From the NCBI GenBank assembly GCA_023393165.1, contig JAEWMJ010000005.1, forward strand, positions 1 through 61,544: DNA of 61,544 bases, read 5' to 3'. This DNA comes from Bacillota bacterium (lineage in GTDB: Bacteria; Bacillota; Clostridia; Christensenellales; Christensenellaceae). How positions within the stretch are numbered: the first letter of the stretch is position 1; each line of letters begins with the position of its first letter. The notes beneath the pieces were generated by a model, which did no database searches, was not told the DNA's origin, and worked only from the letters and a program-made list of their open reading frames with translations. Shown here in pieces: positions 33,723 through 42,915 of this stretch. A program made the position numbers and the translations under genes.

Positions 33723-34953
33723 CGTGATCGTGCTGGGCGGCGGCCCGGCGGGCCTTGCCGCGGCCATAGGCGCCAAAAAGAACGGCGCGGAAGTGCTCTT
33801 AATAGAACGCGAGGAACGTTTGGGCGGCATCCTGAAACAGTGCATCCACGACGGCTTTGGCATCGTGAATTTCGGGGAACGCCTGACCGGACCCGAATAT
33901 GCGGCAAGATACCTCAAAGAATTCATGTCCCTTGGGATCGAATATCTGACTTCTTCGTTCGTTACGTCCGCCCAAAAAGAAAAAGAAGAGTTTTTGCTCC
34001 AAATGCAGACGGCCGGAGGAATTTTAAGCGTGCGCTGCCGCGCCCTGGTCCTCGCGTGCGGGTGCAGAGAACGCACCTCCCGCCAGGTATTCATACACGG
34101 AGACCGCCCCGCCGGGATATTTACGGCAGGCACGGCGCAATATTACGTGAATATCATGGGCCGCATGCCCACGCGCCGGTGCGTGATACTTGGCAGTGGG
34201 GACATCGGCCTGATAATGGCGCGGCGCCTGACCCTGGAAGGCGCGCACGTGCTGGGCGTATGGGAAGTCAGAAACGAGCCTTCCGGACTTGCGCGGAACA
34301 TTGCGCAGTGCCTTGAGGATTTTGATATCCCCCTTCACCTGTCGGCCACCGTAACAAGGGTATTCGGCAAAAGCCGCGTGGAAGGCGTGGAGGTCTGCCG
34401 GGTGGACGAGGCCATGCGCCCCATCCCCGAAACGGCGCAGCGGATCGAATGCGACGCTCTTGTGCTTTCGGTGGGGCTGCTGCCTGAAAACGAGATCGCC
34501 GAAAGCCTTGGAGTCCCCATCGATCCCGCGACAAAGGGGCCTTTTGTGGACCAAACTTTCATGACGGGCGTCCCCGGCGTTTTTGCCTGTGGAAACGCTC
34601 TCTTTGTGCACGATCTTGTGGATTATGTTTCCCGCGGCGCGCTGATTGCAGGGCAAAACGCCGCCGCATACCGGCCCGGGCGGCAACGTATATTGAATCA
34701 GACGGAGTATGACAAAAAGGATTTTCTGTACGTCGTGCCCCAGTGGACGGACCCGGACGCTGATAAAGAAATGGACCTTTACTTCCGCAGCCGCGAGGAC
34801 ATCCGGGATATAAGGGTGCGCGCCGTATCCGATGGAAAAGAACTCACAGCTAAAAAATATGTTAGGCTCAATCCCACCGAAATGCAGCTGCTGACAAACT
34901 CCCTGCCGGACGGCGCGGCAGGCATCAATATCCGAATGGAGCGTTTGAAATGA
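33706..34953 (+). CDS. GlpB-like NAD(P)/FAD-dependent oxidoreductase (operon 2)
   Basis: A 415 aa paralogue of the 14578 gene: VLGGGPAGLAAAIGA, GCRERTSR, VILGSGDIGLIMARRL and VFACGNALFVHD. AAAGGAG precedes the ATG at 33706. Overlaps both neighbours. Likely the electron-transfer partner of the preceding dehydrogenase. Confidence 0.85.
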   Translation: MNAHYDVIVLGGGPAGLAAAIGAKKNGAEVLLIEREERLGGILKQCIHDGFGIVNFGERLTGPEYAARYLKEFMSLGIEYLTSSFVTSAQKEKEEFLLQMQTAGGILSVRCRALVLACGCRERTSRQVFIHGDRPAGIFTAGTAQYYVNIMGRMPTRRCVILGSGDIGLIMARRLTLEGAHVLGVWEVRNEPSGLARNIAQCLEDFDIPLHLSATVTRVFGKSRVEGVEVCRVDEAMRPIPETAQRIECDALVLSVGLLPENEIAESLGVPIDPATKGPFVDQTFMTGVPGVFACGNALFVHDLVDYVSRGALIAGQNAAAYRPGRQRILNQTEYDKKDFLYVVPQWTDPDADKEMDLYFRSREDIRDIRVRAVSDGKELTAKKYVRLNPTEMQLLTNSLPDGAAGINIRMERLK

Positions 34954-35291
34954 AAGAATTGACCTGCATTGTCTGCCCCAACGGCTGCCGCCTTGAGGCG
35001 GAAGAAAACGTCGGCGTGATCGAGGTCCGGGGAGCGCTTTGCGGCCGGGGCAGGGACTTTGCGATTGCCGAATGCACGCGCCCCATGCGAAGCCTGACCA
35101 CCACCGTTGCGACCGTATTTCACGATATGCCCCGCCTGCCCGTAAAAACAAAGGACGAAATTCCAAAGGATAAACTCATGGCGGCAATGCGGATGATTAA
35201 CCGCGTTCTGGTAGACCGCCCCCTGAAAGCCGGAGATACCGTTCTGGAAGACGTTTTCGGCACGGATATAATCGCCGCTGCCGATATTTAA
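34950..35291 (+). CDS. DUF1667 small iron-sulfur protein (operon 2)
   Basis: A 113 aa paralogue of the 15834 gene, with TCIVCPNGCRL (CxxCxxxC) and a further Cys in GALCGRG. Start overlaps the preceding stop (ATGA). It completes the second three-gene dehydrogenase set. Confidence 0.82.
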   Translation: MKELTCIVCPNGCRLEAEENVGVIEVRGALCGRGRDFAIAECTRPMRSLTTTVATVFHDMPRLPVKTKDEIPKDKLMAAMRMINRVLVDRPLKAGDTVLEDVFGTDIIAAADI

Positions 35292-35314
35292 AATATATGA
35301 AGGAGGCTACCCAC

Positions 35315-36867
35315 ATGGAACCCCTGATCCTGTCCATCGACTGCGGAACGCAGAGCCTGAGGGCCATTCTCTTCAACAAAGACGGAGAAACCGAAGCAAT
35401 CGAAAAGGTAACCTTTGAACCTTATTTCAGCCTCCATCCGGGCTGGACCGAGCAGAAACCGGAGGTGTATTACGGCGCGCTTTGCACGGCGGCGCGGCGG
35501 CTTCGGGATTCCCACGCCGAAAAATTCAGCCGCATTATTGCCCTGGCCCTGGCCTCGCAGAGGGATACGACCGTTTTTCTGGATAAAGACTTAAAACCCG
35601 TGCGCCCCGCCATCCTGTGGCTGGACCAGCGGGAGGCCGACGTATCCCCCGAACAGTATTACAGTCCGGCGGAAATCGCAAAATACTCCCTTGTGGGCAT
35701 GCTGAAAACCAGCCGCCATGTGATGCGGCATTCGCGTACCTACTGGGTGCAGAAGAACGAGAGCGAAATCTGGGCGAAGACCGACAAGGTGGTCCTGCTG
35801 TCCTGTTACCTGAATTACCTGCTGACCGGAAACCTTGCGGATTCATACGCCGCGCAGATCGGGCACATCCCCTTCAATGTAAAGACTTCAGACTGGCACC
35901 ACGGCAAAAACAATATCAGCTACCGCCAGTTCGGCGTACGGGAAGACCAGATGCCGCGCCTTGTTCCCCCCGGCTCCCTCCTGGGGAACGTGACGCGCAA
36001 AACCGCGGAAGATACCGGCATACCCGAAGGACTCCCCGTAATCGCCGCGGCTTCGGACAAAGGCTGCGAAACCCTGGGCAACGGCTGTCTTGCCGAAGAC
36101 ACGGCCTCCTTAAGCTTTGGTACGACCGCAACGGTGCAAACGACCACGTCCAAGTATGTGGAGGTGCTGCGGTTTATTCCCCCTTATCCTTCGGCCGTTC
36201 CCGGCCGCTACAACCCCGAATACAGGTGTTCCGCGGGTACTGGCTGATCGGATGGTTCAAAAAAGAGTTTGCCGCCCACGAGGTTGAGGAAGCGGAACGC
36301 CTGGGCATAAGCGCGGAAGACCTGTTAAACAAGGCCCTTGCCGGAATACCGCCGGGCGCGGGCGGGCTGATGCTGCAGCCCTACTGGACGCCCGAACTCA
36401 AGATGGAAGACGCGCGGGGCGTGATCCTGGGATTCAACGACAGCCACACGCGCATCCATATATACCGCGCCATAATCGAAGGGATCAACTTCGCCATAAT
36501 GGACGGCATAGAACGAATGGAGAACCGGACGAAAACAAAGATCACGCGCGCCATAGTATCGGGCGGAGGCTCGAAGAGCAGCGAGATCTGCCAGATCACC
36601 GCAGACATGCTGGGGATGCCGGTCTCGCGCGTACAGACGAACGAAACCTCGGGGCTGGGCGCGGCAATGATCGGATTTACCGGCATGAAGGTATTTGCGG
36701 ATATGGACGCCGCGGTCGCCGGCATGGCGCACACCCGCGAAACTTTTACGCCTAATCCCTTAAGCGGCAAGGTATACAAAAGGCTTTACCGGGATGTGTA
36801 TAAAAGCCTGTTCCCCGCTCTGTGCAAGATATACAAAACAAGCAACAGCATATTGGAGGTGCAGTGA
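35315..36867 (+). pseudogene. FGGY-family carbohydrate kinase, split by a frameshift
   Basis: Two frames together make a full FGGY kinase of about 517 aa. The first (35315-36247) has the phosphate loop SIDCGTQSLRAILF, TLSFGTT-like ATP motif (ASLSFGTTATV) and stops after CSAGTG. The second frame (from about 36222 to 36867) continues with IQVFRGYWLIGWFKKEF and includes the C-terminal ATP motif VSGGGSKSSEICQ. Restoring one A in CCCCGAATACAGG (36215-36227) joins them as NPEIQVFRGYW. AAGGAGG precedes the ATG. Either a recent null mutation or an assembly/sequencing error. Role: phosphorylation of a polyol or sugar before oxidation by the neighbouring flavoproteins. Confidence 0.85.
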
Positions 36868-38603
36868 TGGCAAAAGATAAAAACGGATTCGTACCCGAGT
36901 GGTACCACGAAAAAGCGCCGGATGGCTCCTACCGCTCCATACTGAAATGGGGCGACCCGAACGAATTCAAGGCGCCCAACAGAAAGCTTTACGCGCTTAT
37001 GAAGGAAGTTTTCCATATGACCGACGACGACTTCAAAACAAAACGGAAAATGGGCCTTGAAAAGGCGGACTTTGAAGCGCCGGTCAATTTGAGCGAAGAA
37101 CATTTGGAGGCTTTCCGCGGGATCGTGGGAGCTGAAAACGTGAAAACCGACGCATTGACCCGGCTCGGCGTGGCGTATGGCAAGACGATGTTCGATCTGA
37201 TGCGCCTGCGGGAAAAGACCGCGGAGAATTTGCCGGACGTTGTGCTCTATCCGCGCAGTAAAGAGGATATTGAAAAAATCGTCAAATATTGCAACGAACA
37301 CGCCGTACCGTTAACCGTATACGGCGGCGGCTCTTCCGTCACGCGGGGTGTGGAGTGCGTCCGCGGCGGTGTGCAGCTTGACATGCGCGCGCACTTCAAT
37401 AAAGTGATCGCGTTCAGCGAACGGATGCAGACCATCACCGTGGAGGCCGGCATGAGCGGGCCGAAGCTTGAGAGCATCCTCAACAACGCGCAAAAAGAAC
37501 TTGGCGCTTCCCGCGCCTATACCTGCGGGCATTTTCCGCAGAGCTTTGAATACTCCAGCGTGGGCGGCTGGACGGTGACACGCGGCGCGGGACAGAATTC
37601 CAGCTACTACGGCAAGATCGAGGATATCGTGCTTTCCCAGGAATACGCGACCCCGGTGGGCGCGATCAAAAGCGACATGTTCCCCGCCAACGCGACCGGG
37701 CCTTCCATCGACGAGATCATGATGGGCAGCGAGGGAACCTTCGGCATCCTGACACACGTGACGCTTAGGGTGTTCAAATACATGCCCGAAAACCGCTTCC
37801 GCTTCAGCTACATATTTAAAACGTGGGAGGACGGCGTCAACGCCGCGCGCGAGGTCATGCAGGGCGAATTCGGCTTCCCTTCCGTATTCCGCCTGTCCGA
37901 CCCCGAGGAAACCACCGTCGCCATGCGCCAGTACGGTGTGAAAGACACCGTTATAGACAAGGTTATGACGACGCGCGGCTACCGCGACGGGGAGCGCTGC
38001 CTGATGCTCGGTTTCACCGAGGGTGAAAAGCACTTTTCAAAAAACGTGTTCCGGCAGATCCATAAAATCTGCAAAAAATACAAAGCGATGTACACCACCG
38101 GGATCGTGTGCAAGGCGTGGGAAAAAAGCCGTTTCCGCGACCCCTACCTGCGCGAGGACCTGGGCGACTTTGGGCTGATGATAGACACGCTGGAATGCTC
38201 CGTGAACTGGGATAATTTTATGGAGGTATACGAAGGCGTGCGGAAAGAGTGCAAGAGCCGCTCGAATACCATCCATATGACGCATATGTCCCACTTTTAC
38301 CCGCAGGGCGTGAACCTTTACTTTATATTCATAGCCAAGATGGACGAAATAGACAAGTACCTGGAATACCAGGGCATGATCCTGGACAATATACAGAAAT
38401 ACGGCGCGGCAATGAGCCACCACCACGGCATAGGCAAGATGACCGCCCCCTGGCTGGAAGCACAGATTGGACATAATGAAATGGAGGTTTACCGCGCCCT
38501 AAAGCGCCACTTTGATCCCAAGGGCATCATGAATCCGGGCGGGACATTGGGGCTGGATTTGAAGCCGGAGGAGAAAAGAGATTTGATGAGGAAAGATAAA
38601 TAG
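36867..38603 (+). CDS. FAD-binding oxidoreductase of the alkyl-DHAP synthase type
   Basis: A 578 aa flavoprotein of the vanillyl-alcohol oxidase superfamily. PP-loop FAD site LTVYGGGSSVTRG (about 152-164), FAD-oxidase C-terminal domain, and the SHHHGIGK motif near residue 517 that alkyl-dihydroxyacetonephosphate synthases use for catalysis. In bacteria such proteins may make ether-lipid precursors or oxidise hydroxy acids or polyols; its place after a sugar kinase favours the latter. Start ATG shares a base with the kinase stop (TGATG). Its last 200 bp are repeated at 42959 and partly at 43301. Confidence 0.85.
   Translation: MAKDKNGFVPEWYHEKAPDGSYRSILKWGDPNEFKAPNRKLYALMKEVFHMTDDDFKTKRKMGLEKADFEAPVNLSEEHLEAFRGIVGAENVKTDALTRLGVAYGKTMFDLMRLREKTAENLPDVVLYPRSKEDIEKIVKYCNEHAVPLTVYGGGSSVTRGVECVRGGVQLDMRAHFNKVIAFSERMQTITVEAGMSGPKLESILNNAQKELGASRAYTCGHFPQSFEYSSVGGWTVTRGAGQNSSYYGKIEDIVLSQEYATPVGAIKSDMFPANATGPSIDEIMMGSEGTFGILTHVTLRVFKYMPENRFRFSYIFKTWEDGVNAAREVMQGEFGFPSVFRLSDPEETTVAMRQYGVKDTVIDKVMTTRGYRDGERCLMLGFTEGEKHFSKNVFRQIHKICKKYKAMYTTGIVCKAWEKSRFRDPYLREDLGDFGLMIDTLECSVNWDNFMEVYEGVRKECKSRSNTIHMTHMSHFYPQGVNLYFIFIAKMDEIDKYLEYQGMILDNIQKYGAAMSHHHGIGKMTAPWLEAQIGHNEMEVYRALKRHFDPKGIMNPGGTLGLDLKPEEKRDLMRKDK
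38404..38603 (+). repeat. Left copy of the 200 bp direct repeat (oxidase 3' end)
   Basis: The final 66 codons of the oxidase gene, from GCGCGGC to the stop. The same 200 bp, with mostly synonymous changes, recurs at 42959-43158. Confidence 0.85.
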
Positions 38604-38712
38604 AGTCTGACACAAATATCTATGTAATAAAAACTAGATAAACCATCCCCCTGTGTTCCAAAGGTCGTTTTTTACTTAAGTTTACGTTAGGGAATAAAGC
38701 CAAAGAATTTGA

Positions 38713-39930
38713 TCATTGAAATTGATTTGGTGATAATGTCTCAGTAGCATAGGACGTCATAAGGCCGTCATTATCAATATTAGGTGGTGAAACAGTTTCT
38801 GTTTCAACTTTTTCTTGAGATTTTTGGTCTTGACTCGAGGTTTCGGCAGGTTTCCGGGGCGCTTCTACCGGTTCTGTTATAGGTGTTGAAGTTGGCTGCG
38901 ATCCTGTCTTACTGTTCTCTATTGGTGCAGGTATATAGGATATACCGGAATCCATTGTTGGTTGTTCTTCTTGATCTTGCTGCATATTTTGGTCAGTTAA
39001 TATCACAAGTCCGTTTTCAATTTTTGTTGAGGCAAATACAGTCCCACATACTAAAATTATAATAACGGATGTTAATATTGCAGTGATGCTTTTTTTCCGC
39101 GTAGTCAAAATAGATATTATTCTTTCTTTCATACTACTGAAATCAGCAAATTGCATAGAAGGCAAGATCTTTTTTTCCGCCAAGCTTATTAGTAAGCTTG
39201 CATATTTAGATTTATGACCCCCAATTGTATTAATAACCGTTTCATCGCAATGTAGTTCCATATCCCTGTTTGCCAAAATATACATTGCCCATACAAGAGG
39301 ATTAAACCAATAAAAACAGAGAACACATGTTAAAATCAGTTTTAAAATTAAATCTCCATGTTTGATATGAGTATATTCATGCGCCAATATATAATCCAAA
39401 TCATCTCCATCTGCTATCAGAATACTTTTAGGTAATAAGATGACCGGCCTGAATATTCCGTAAGAAAGCGGTGAATCAATCGATTCAGAAACCATTATCC
39501 GTATTCGGTTTTTTATTTTCTTTTTTTTAAGCCATGATTTAACGATTGTATTTTTAACGGGTTTAACTGTTTTAAATAACTTGATATGTTTAAAATAAGA
39601 AGTAAAAAAGAATATTGAGATTACTAAGAATCCAACCACCCATATAATTGCCAGAGGAGATATGGCATTTATATTGGCGTTAGCGGAAAAAGGCTTTAGA
39701 GCCAGTGTATTTTCTGCCGATTGGTTTGATGGCAAATCAATAAAATTATAAAAACTGATATATGATGGCAAAGAAAAAGGGAATATCATACGCGCCAATG
39801 TAATCATCCATAAACATATAAAAACTTTTTTTGGCAACTTGTATAAAAAAAACAAGCGAAGAAGAATTATTACCAGGATTAGAATGCTGGAAGTTGTTAT
39901 TATCTCTAAAATATTCAAACTACATCTCAC
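38713..39930 (-). CDS. Second BlaR1-type M56 metalloprotease, without sensor domain
   Basis: A 405 aa membrane zinc protease. Helices near 7-28, 34-52, 98-120 and 295-315; M56 motif HEYTH followed by FYWFNPLVW and MELHCDE. After the last helix there are only about 90 residues of Pro/Thr/Ser/Gln-rich linker (TPITEPVEAPRKPAETSSQ), so no folded ligand domain is present. Signal may be read by the membrane part or by a partner. Its start overlaps the blaI stop by 4 bp. The gene is more AT-rich than the carbohydrate genes on both sides. Confidence 0.88.
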   Translation of the reverse strand: MRCSLNILEIITTSSILILVIILLRLFFLYKLPKKVFICLWMITLARMIFPFSLPSYISFYNFIDLPSNQSAENTLALKPFSANANINAISPLAIIWVVGFLVISIFFFTSYFKHIKLFKTVKPVKNTIVKSWLKKKKIKNRIRIMVSESIDSPLSYGIFRPVILLPKSILIADGDDLDYILAHEYTHIKHGDLILKLILTCVLCFYWFNPLVWAMYILANRDMELHCDETVINTIGGHKSKYASLLISLAEKKILPSMQFADFSSMKERIISILTTRKKSITAILTSVIIILVCGTVFASTKIENGLVILTDQNMQQDQEEQPTMDSGISYIPAPIENSKTGSQPTSTPITEPVEAPRKPAETSSQDQKSQEKVETETVSPPNIDNDGLMTSYATETLSPNQFQ

Positions 39931-40289
39931 TCCAAATCTTTCAATATCTTCTTAAGATCCTCTATTTCTTCTTTTGTAAAATTACTATGAGTTAGTAAGG
40001 AAGCAAATAAATTTTTTTTTGAACCGTCATATAATTTTTCTATCAGATTAACCGTTGCCTTTTTCTGGACTTCTTCTCTTGTCACAATAGCCCGGCATAA
40101 ATAATTAGGTTCTATTCTTTCGATATACCCCTTTTCAACACAGATTTTTATAATTGTATAAGTAGTATTTTTATTCCAGCCAATTTTACTTCTTAACATA
40201 ATGGAAATTTGCCTGGCATTTAAATTACCGTTTTTCCATAACAAATCCATAACATTAAGTTCGGCATCAGACAATAAAATCAAATTCAC
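39927..40289 (-). CDS. Second BlaI/MecI-family repressor
   Basis: A 120 aa repressor, starting at a GTG with GGAGA just before it. Winged helix: LSDAELNVMDLLWK, ARQISIMLRSKIGWNKNTTYTIIKICVEKGYI shortened here; C-terminal LIEKLYDGSKKNLFASLL is the family dimerisation region. Translationally coupled to the M56 gene. Divergent from the secreted-protein gene; both sides have ACTA-N6-TAGT operators. Confidence 0.9.
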   Translation of the reverse strand: MNLILLSDAELNVMDLLWKNGNLNARQISIMLRSKIGWNKNTTYTIIKICVEKGYIERIEPNYLCRAIVTREEVQKKATVNLIEKLYDGSKKNLFASLLTHSNFTKEEIEDLKKILKDLE

Positions 40290-40299
40290 ATCTCCTGCA

Positions 40300-40313
40300 A
40301 CTATATTATTAGT
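40300..40313 (-). promoter_or_regulatory. BlaI-type operator at the second blaI gene
   Basis: ACTATATTATTAGT (ACTA-N6-TAGT) lies 10 bp before the GTG, over a TATAGT -10-like element on the minus strand. Same motif as at the two other promoters of this segment; fits autoregulation. Confidence 0.6.
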
Positions 40314-40389
40314 CTATTTTCAGAATAACTCTCCAGCTTTTAGGTGTCAAGAGCTTATCTATAATATTTGTTAAATTTGTAAAAATATG

Positions 40390-40445
40390 TTGACATTTGT
40401 ATACTAAAGCATTAGTCTGTAATTAGACTAATGCTTTAGTATACA
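40390..40445 (+). promoter_or_regulatory. Promoter with a 21 bp perfect inverted repeat
   Basis: TTGACA (40390-40395), 17 bp, TAGTCT (40413-40418). Arms 40398-40418 and 40425-40445 are exact reverse complements with a 6 bp spacer, and each arm contains an ACTA-N6-TAGT half (ACTAAAGCATTAGT). The operator thus covers the -10 and start site. It is the best candidate target of the adjacent BlaI repressor. Confidence 0.75.
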
Positions 40446-40463
40446 TTACTGGAGGTGATACCA

Positions 40464-40493
40464 ATGCACAAAGTATTTTGTATAACTAAGTAG
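40464..40493 (+). CDS. 9 aa leader peptide MHKVFCITK
   Basis: ATG at 40464 follows GGAGGTGA by five bases, a near-perfect ribosome binding site, and the frame ends at TAG after nine codons. It lies on the mRNA of the secreted protein, 33 bp before that gene's ATG. It could be a regulatory leader or a translation initiation decoy. Confidence 0.45.
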   Translation: MHKVFCITK

Positions 40494-40526
40494 GATTTAA
40501 TTCGCCCTAAAGAGGAGGTAAAAAAA

Positions 40527-41078
40527 ATGAAAAAGAATTTAAAGATTTTATCTGTTATACTGGCTACGGTCTTGTGCTTTGCATTTTCGACAACGGCATT
40601 TGCCGCGACAGTTGAAGCTCCTACTTCAAATCCGGAAGAAGTCGGATTTTCGCAAGAAGAGTTGAAAGATAGTTTAGAAACAGGTAAACCTATTCAAAAA
40701 GTAATTGTTGATGGCGAATCAACATATACATTTGAAATAGCTCCAAGTAATATAATTACACCGTGTGACGGCTATTTTAACTATAATACATGGTATGACC
40801 TGTCTGTAACTGTAAACTATGGCGGTAAAGATTGTGGTGTAGCAATACAGACCGTTTATATTGGATATGTAAGTGGATACTATTTTGGTGAAATGAAACC
40901 TTTACGATACAGTGTGTTTAATGATTGGGCTGGAGAATCCGTGACTTCTAGCGGCGGCTTTGGTTCTCAATATGTTAACGTAAGAGCATATTTTAAAAAA
41001 GGATCTGTTATAACGGGTGCTCAGTATGAATGGTTTATTAATTCCAGCAACGGATACGTTACAGCCACAAGAAAGTAG
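40527..41078 (+). CDS. Unrecognised small secreted protein under BlaI-type control
   Basis: A 183 aa protein with a clear signal peptide (MKKNLKILSVILATVLCFAF, cleavage after TAFAA near residue 27). The mature 156 residues are beta-rich with many Tyr and Gly (YFNYNTWYDLSVTVNYGG, QTVYIGYVSGYYFGEMK, VNVRAYFKKGS) and two Cys (PCDG, KDCG) that may form a disulfide. I recognise no family. GAGGAGGT precedes the ATG. The promoter carries a long perfect operator, so expression should follow inactivation of the neighbouring BlaI by the M56 protease. Confidence 0.75.
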   Translation: MKKNLKILSVILATVLCFAFSTTAFAATVEAPTSNPEEVGFSQEELKDSLETGKPIQKVIVDGESTYTFEIAPSNIITPCDGYFNYNTWYDLSVTVNYGGKDCGVAIQTVYIGYVSGYYFGEMKPLRYSVFNDWAGESVTSSGGFGSQYVNVRAYFKKGSVITGAQYEWFINSSNGYVTATRK

Positions 41079-41110
41079 CATATTGCTTATACCTCTTTAT
41101 ATCAAATCAC

Positions 41111-41140
41111 AAAAAGCCTCCATTTTTTGGAGGCTTCATT
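41111..41140 (+). terminator. Terminator of the secreted-protein gene
   Basis: AAGCCTCC-ATTTTTT-GGAGGCTT (41115-41136 region) with A-rich and T-rich flanks. Confidence 0.75.
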
Positions 41141-41204
41141 TATAAATCAACAAAAATTAATTATTGCCAGCTAATTAATCCAAATTAGCTCAAACAAGCT
41201 GGTA

Positions 41205-42803
41205 TTAATTTGTCGGTTGTACAACTTCTATCACCCCTCCGTCCAAAGCGCTTAATAATATATCCTCATGCTGGTACAGAAATTCTTTTCCGTCAACTGT
41301 TTGATAGACATTTGCGGTAAAATGCCACGCCGGAATCATCCACGCTTTTTGTGGCTGATCCTTGGCATTAATATAAGCGCTGACCAATTCAGCATTTGTT
41401 ACTTCAGCCCGAACCCGCACATTTTCAAGAACTTTCCCTTCTGCAGTCAAAAGGAAGGAATCGTTATAGTATAATTGATTTGCGGCATGCTCTGCAATCT
41501 CGCTAAACGGCATTAATTGCACATCTTCTGATATTGTTTCAACAACATTGGCTTGATCCATCCACTCGAAAGATCCTATGCTTCCGTCTCCCGTTATTGT
41601 GATTATAATACTTTCCACAAAAAACGGAGGCACATAACGCAGAACATCGTCTTTCTCATCCCCCTGCAAAATCCTTCCGCTCCGGAGCCGATAACCCGGC
41701 AAACCGCCTAAACTACGGGTATATTCCAACTCATACCCGCCCACCTTTTCAGAAACATCGCCTATCGAGGAGTCAATTAACGCTCTTTCACATCCAGTTA
41801 AAATAAATGCCTTAAATTCCTTAAAGCCAAGATCGTCCAATACTTTTTGACCTTTCGCCTTCGCTTCTTCTGGTGTTAATTGAACCTCAGACATTAATTT
41901 TTTTAAGTTTTCAAGTTTTTTTGTTTCTTCTTCTGTCAGGCTTTCACCTTCACCGCCTACGCTGGCAATAGCTGCTCTTGATCCGCCCTCTCCGCCAGCA
42001 AGCATTGCCTTTAGCCGATTAGGGTCTGAAAAATCGGATTCTGTTTCCGCATAGCCATATTTATAATATCCGAAATAGCCGGAGCGTGACGCATTGATCC
42101 ATGCGTCCTTTCCATCTCCGTCTTCTACTTTTAAATTCAAATAATCTTCGCCGTCTTCAAGAACGGGTTGGTTGCCATTCTGAGGGTCTCTGCGGTAGGT
42201 AAACGCAGCATCTGTGTAGCTACGCTCATAGGATTCCGGCGCGTTCCGGATCTTTTCTTCAAGTTCTTTCGCAAGATTCTGAGAATATTCTGTTACAACA
42301 TATTCCCCGTCAATCAGTTCTCCCCGCCGCGCCTGGACCAATTGCTGTTCAAGGTCCGCCTTTGTCATGTCTTCGGGTATGTAAAGCTTTTTTCCACCAG
42401 AGAAATAATCAACCAGTTGGTTCACTTTCTCCTGCGTTAGCTGCGATTTTTCCAATAGTACAACTGGAATTGCAGAATATTCCGGAATATAAACATCCGC
42501 ATTCGCATCGATAACAAACTTTCCATCCAATTTTTGAATTGTCTGTGTCCAGTGGTCTGTTGCTTCTGTATTACTTATTTCAGATTTTAATTTATCCTGC
42601 GGCAGACCTTCCGCTTTATTAACCACCGGTGCAGTATCGGGCGTCGGTTGGCAGCCGGCGGTAAAACACCCGATAGCAAGAATGATTAAAACCATAAAAG
42701 TAATTCCACTTATTCTTTTCGTAAAATTATCTTCGCCCTTTCTGTATTTCATATCTTTTTTATCAACTTTTAAAGCTTTCCTTGCTATTTTGATTATCTC
42801 CAT
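41205..42803 (-). CDS. DUF6034-like lipoprotein
   Basis: A 532 aa protein. A basic N-terminal stretch of 32 residues precedes a hydrophobic segment ending in the lipobox FTAGCQ (Cys about 51), then PTPDTAPVVNKAEG, as in clostridial lipoproteins of the DUF6034 type. The mature part has long helical and beta stretches, a pattern WMIPAWHFTANVY near the C terminus, and a low-complexity Glu/Gly patch (GGEGGSRAAIASVGGEGE). GGAGA precedes the ATG. Function unknown. Its promoter has the same operator motif as the secreted-protein gene, placing it in the same regulon. Confidence 0.68.
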   Translation of the reverse strand: MEIIKIARKALKVDKKDMKYRKGEDNFTKRISGITFMVLIILAIGCFTAGCQPTPDTAPVVNKAEGLPQDKLKSEISNTEATDHWTQTIQKLDGKFVIDANADVYIPEYSAIPVVLLEKSQLTQEKVNQLVDYFSGGKKLYIPEDMTKADLEQQLVQARRGELIDGEYVVTEYSQNLAKELEEKIRNAPESYERSYTDAAFTYRRDPQNGNQPVLEDGEDYLNLKVEDGDGKDAWINASRSGYFGYYKYGYAETESDFSDPNRLKAMLAGGEGGSRAAIASVGGEGESLTEEETKKLENLKKLMSEVQLTPEEAKAKGQKVLDDLGFKEFKAFILTGCERALIDSSIGDVSEKVGGYELEYTRSLGGLPGYRLRSGRILQGDEKDDVLRYVPPFFVESIIITITGDGSIGSFEWMDQANVVETISEDVQLMPFSEIAEHAANQLYYNDSFLLTAEGKVLENVRVRAEVTNAELVSAYINAKDQPQKAWMIPAWHFTANVYQTVDGKEFLYQHEDILLSALDGGVIEVVQPTN

Positions 42804-42880
42804 TATTAATCTCCTATACTAATTGTTAACCATTTTTACTTAGATTTTATGTATGTCTATAATCAAAGCTATGAAACATT

Positions 42881-42915
42881 AAGTCCAGACTAACACTTTA
42901 GTCTGGACTTGTCAA
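42881..42915 (-). promoter_or_regulatory. Promoter and operator of the lipoprotein gene
   Basis: Minus strand: TTGACA (42915-42910), 17 bp, TAGTCT (42892-42887). An 11 bp perfect inverted repeat (42881-42891 and 42900-42910) contains ACTAACACTTTAGT, again ACTA-N6-TAGT. Confidence 0.72.

Noticed and set aside
36212..36232. Programmed frameshift in the FGGY kinase
   Set aside because: No slippery heptamer or downstream pseudoknot seen; a simple deletion or sequencing error is more likely.
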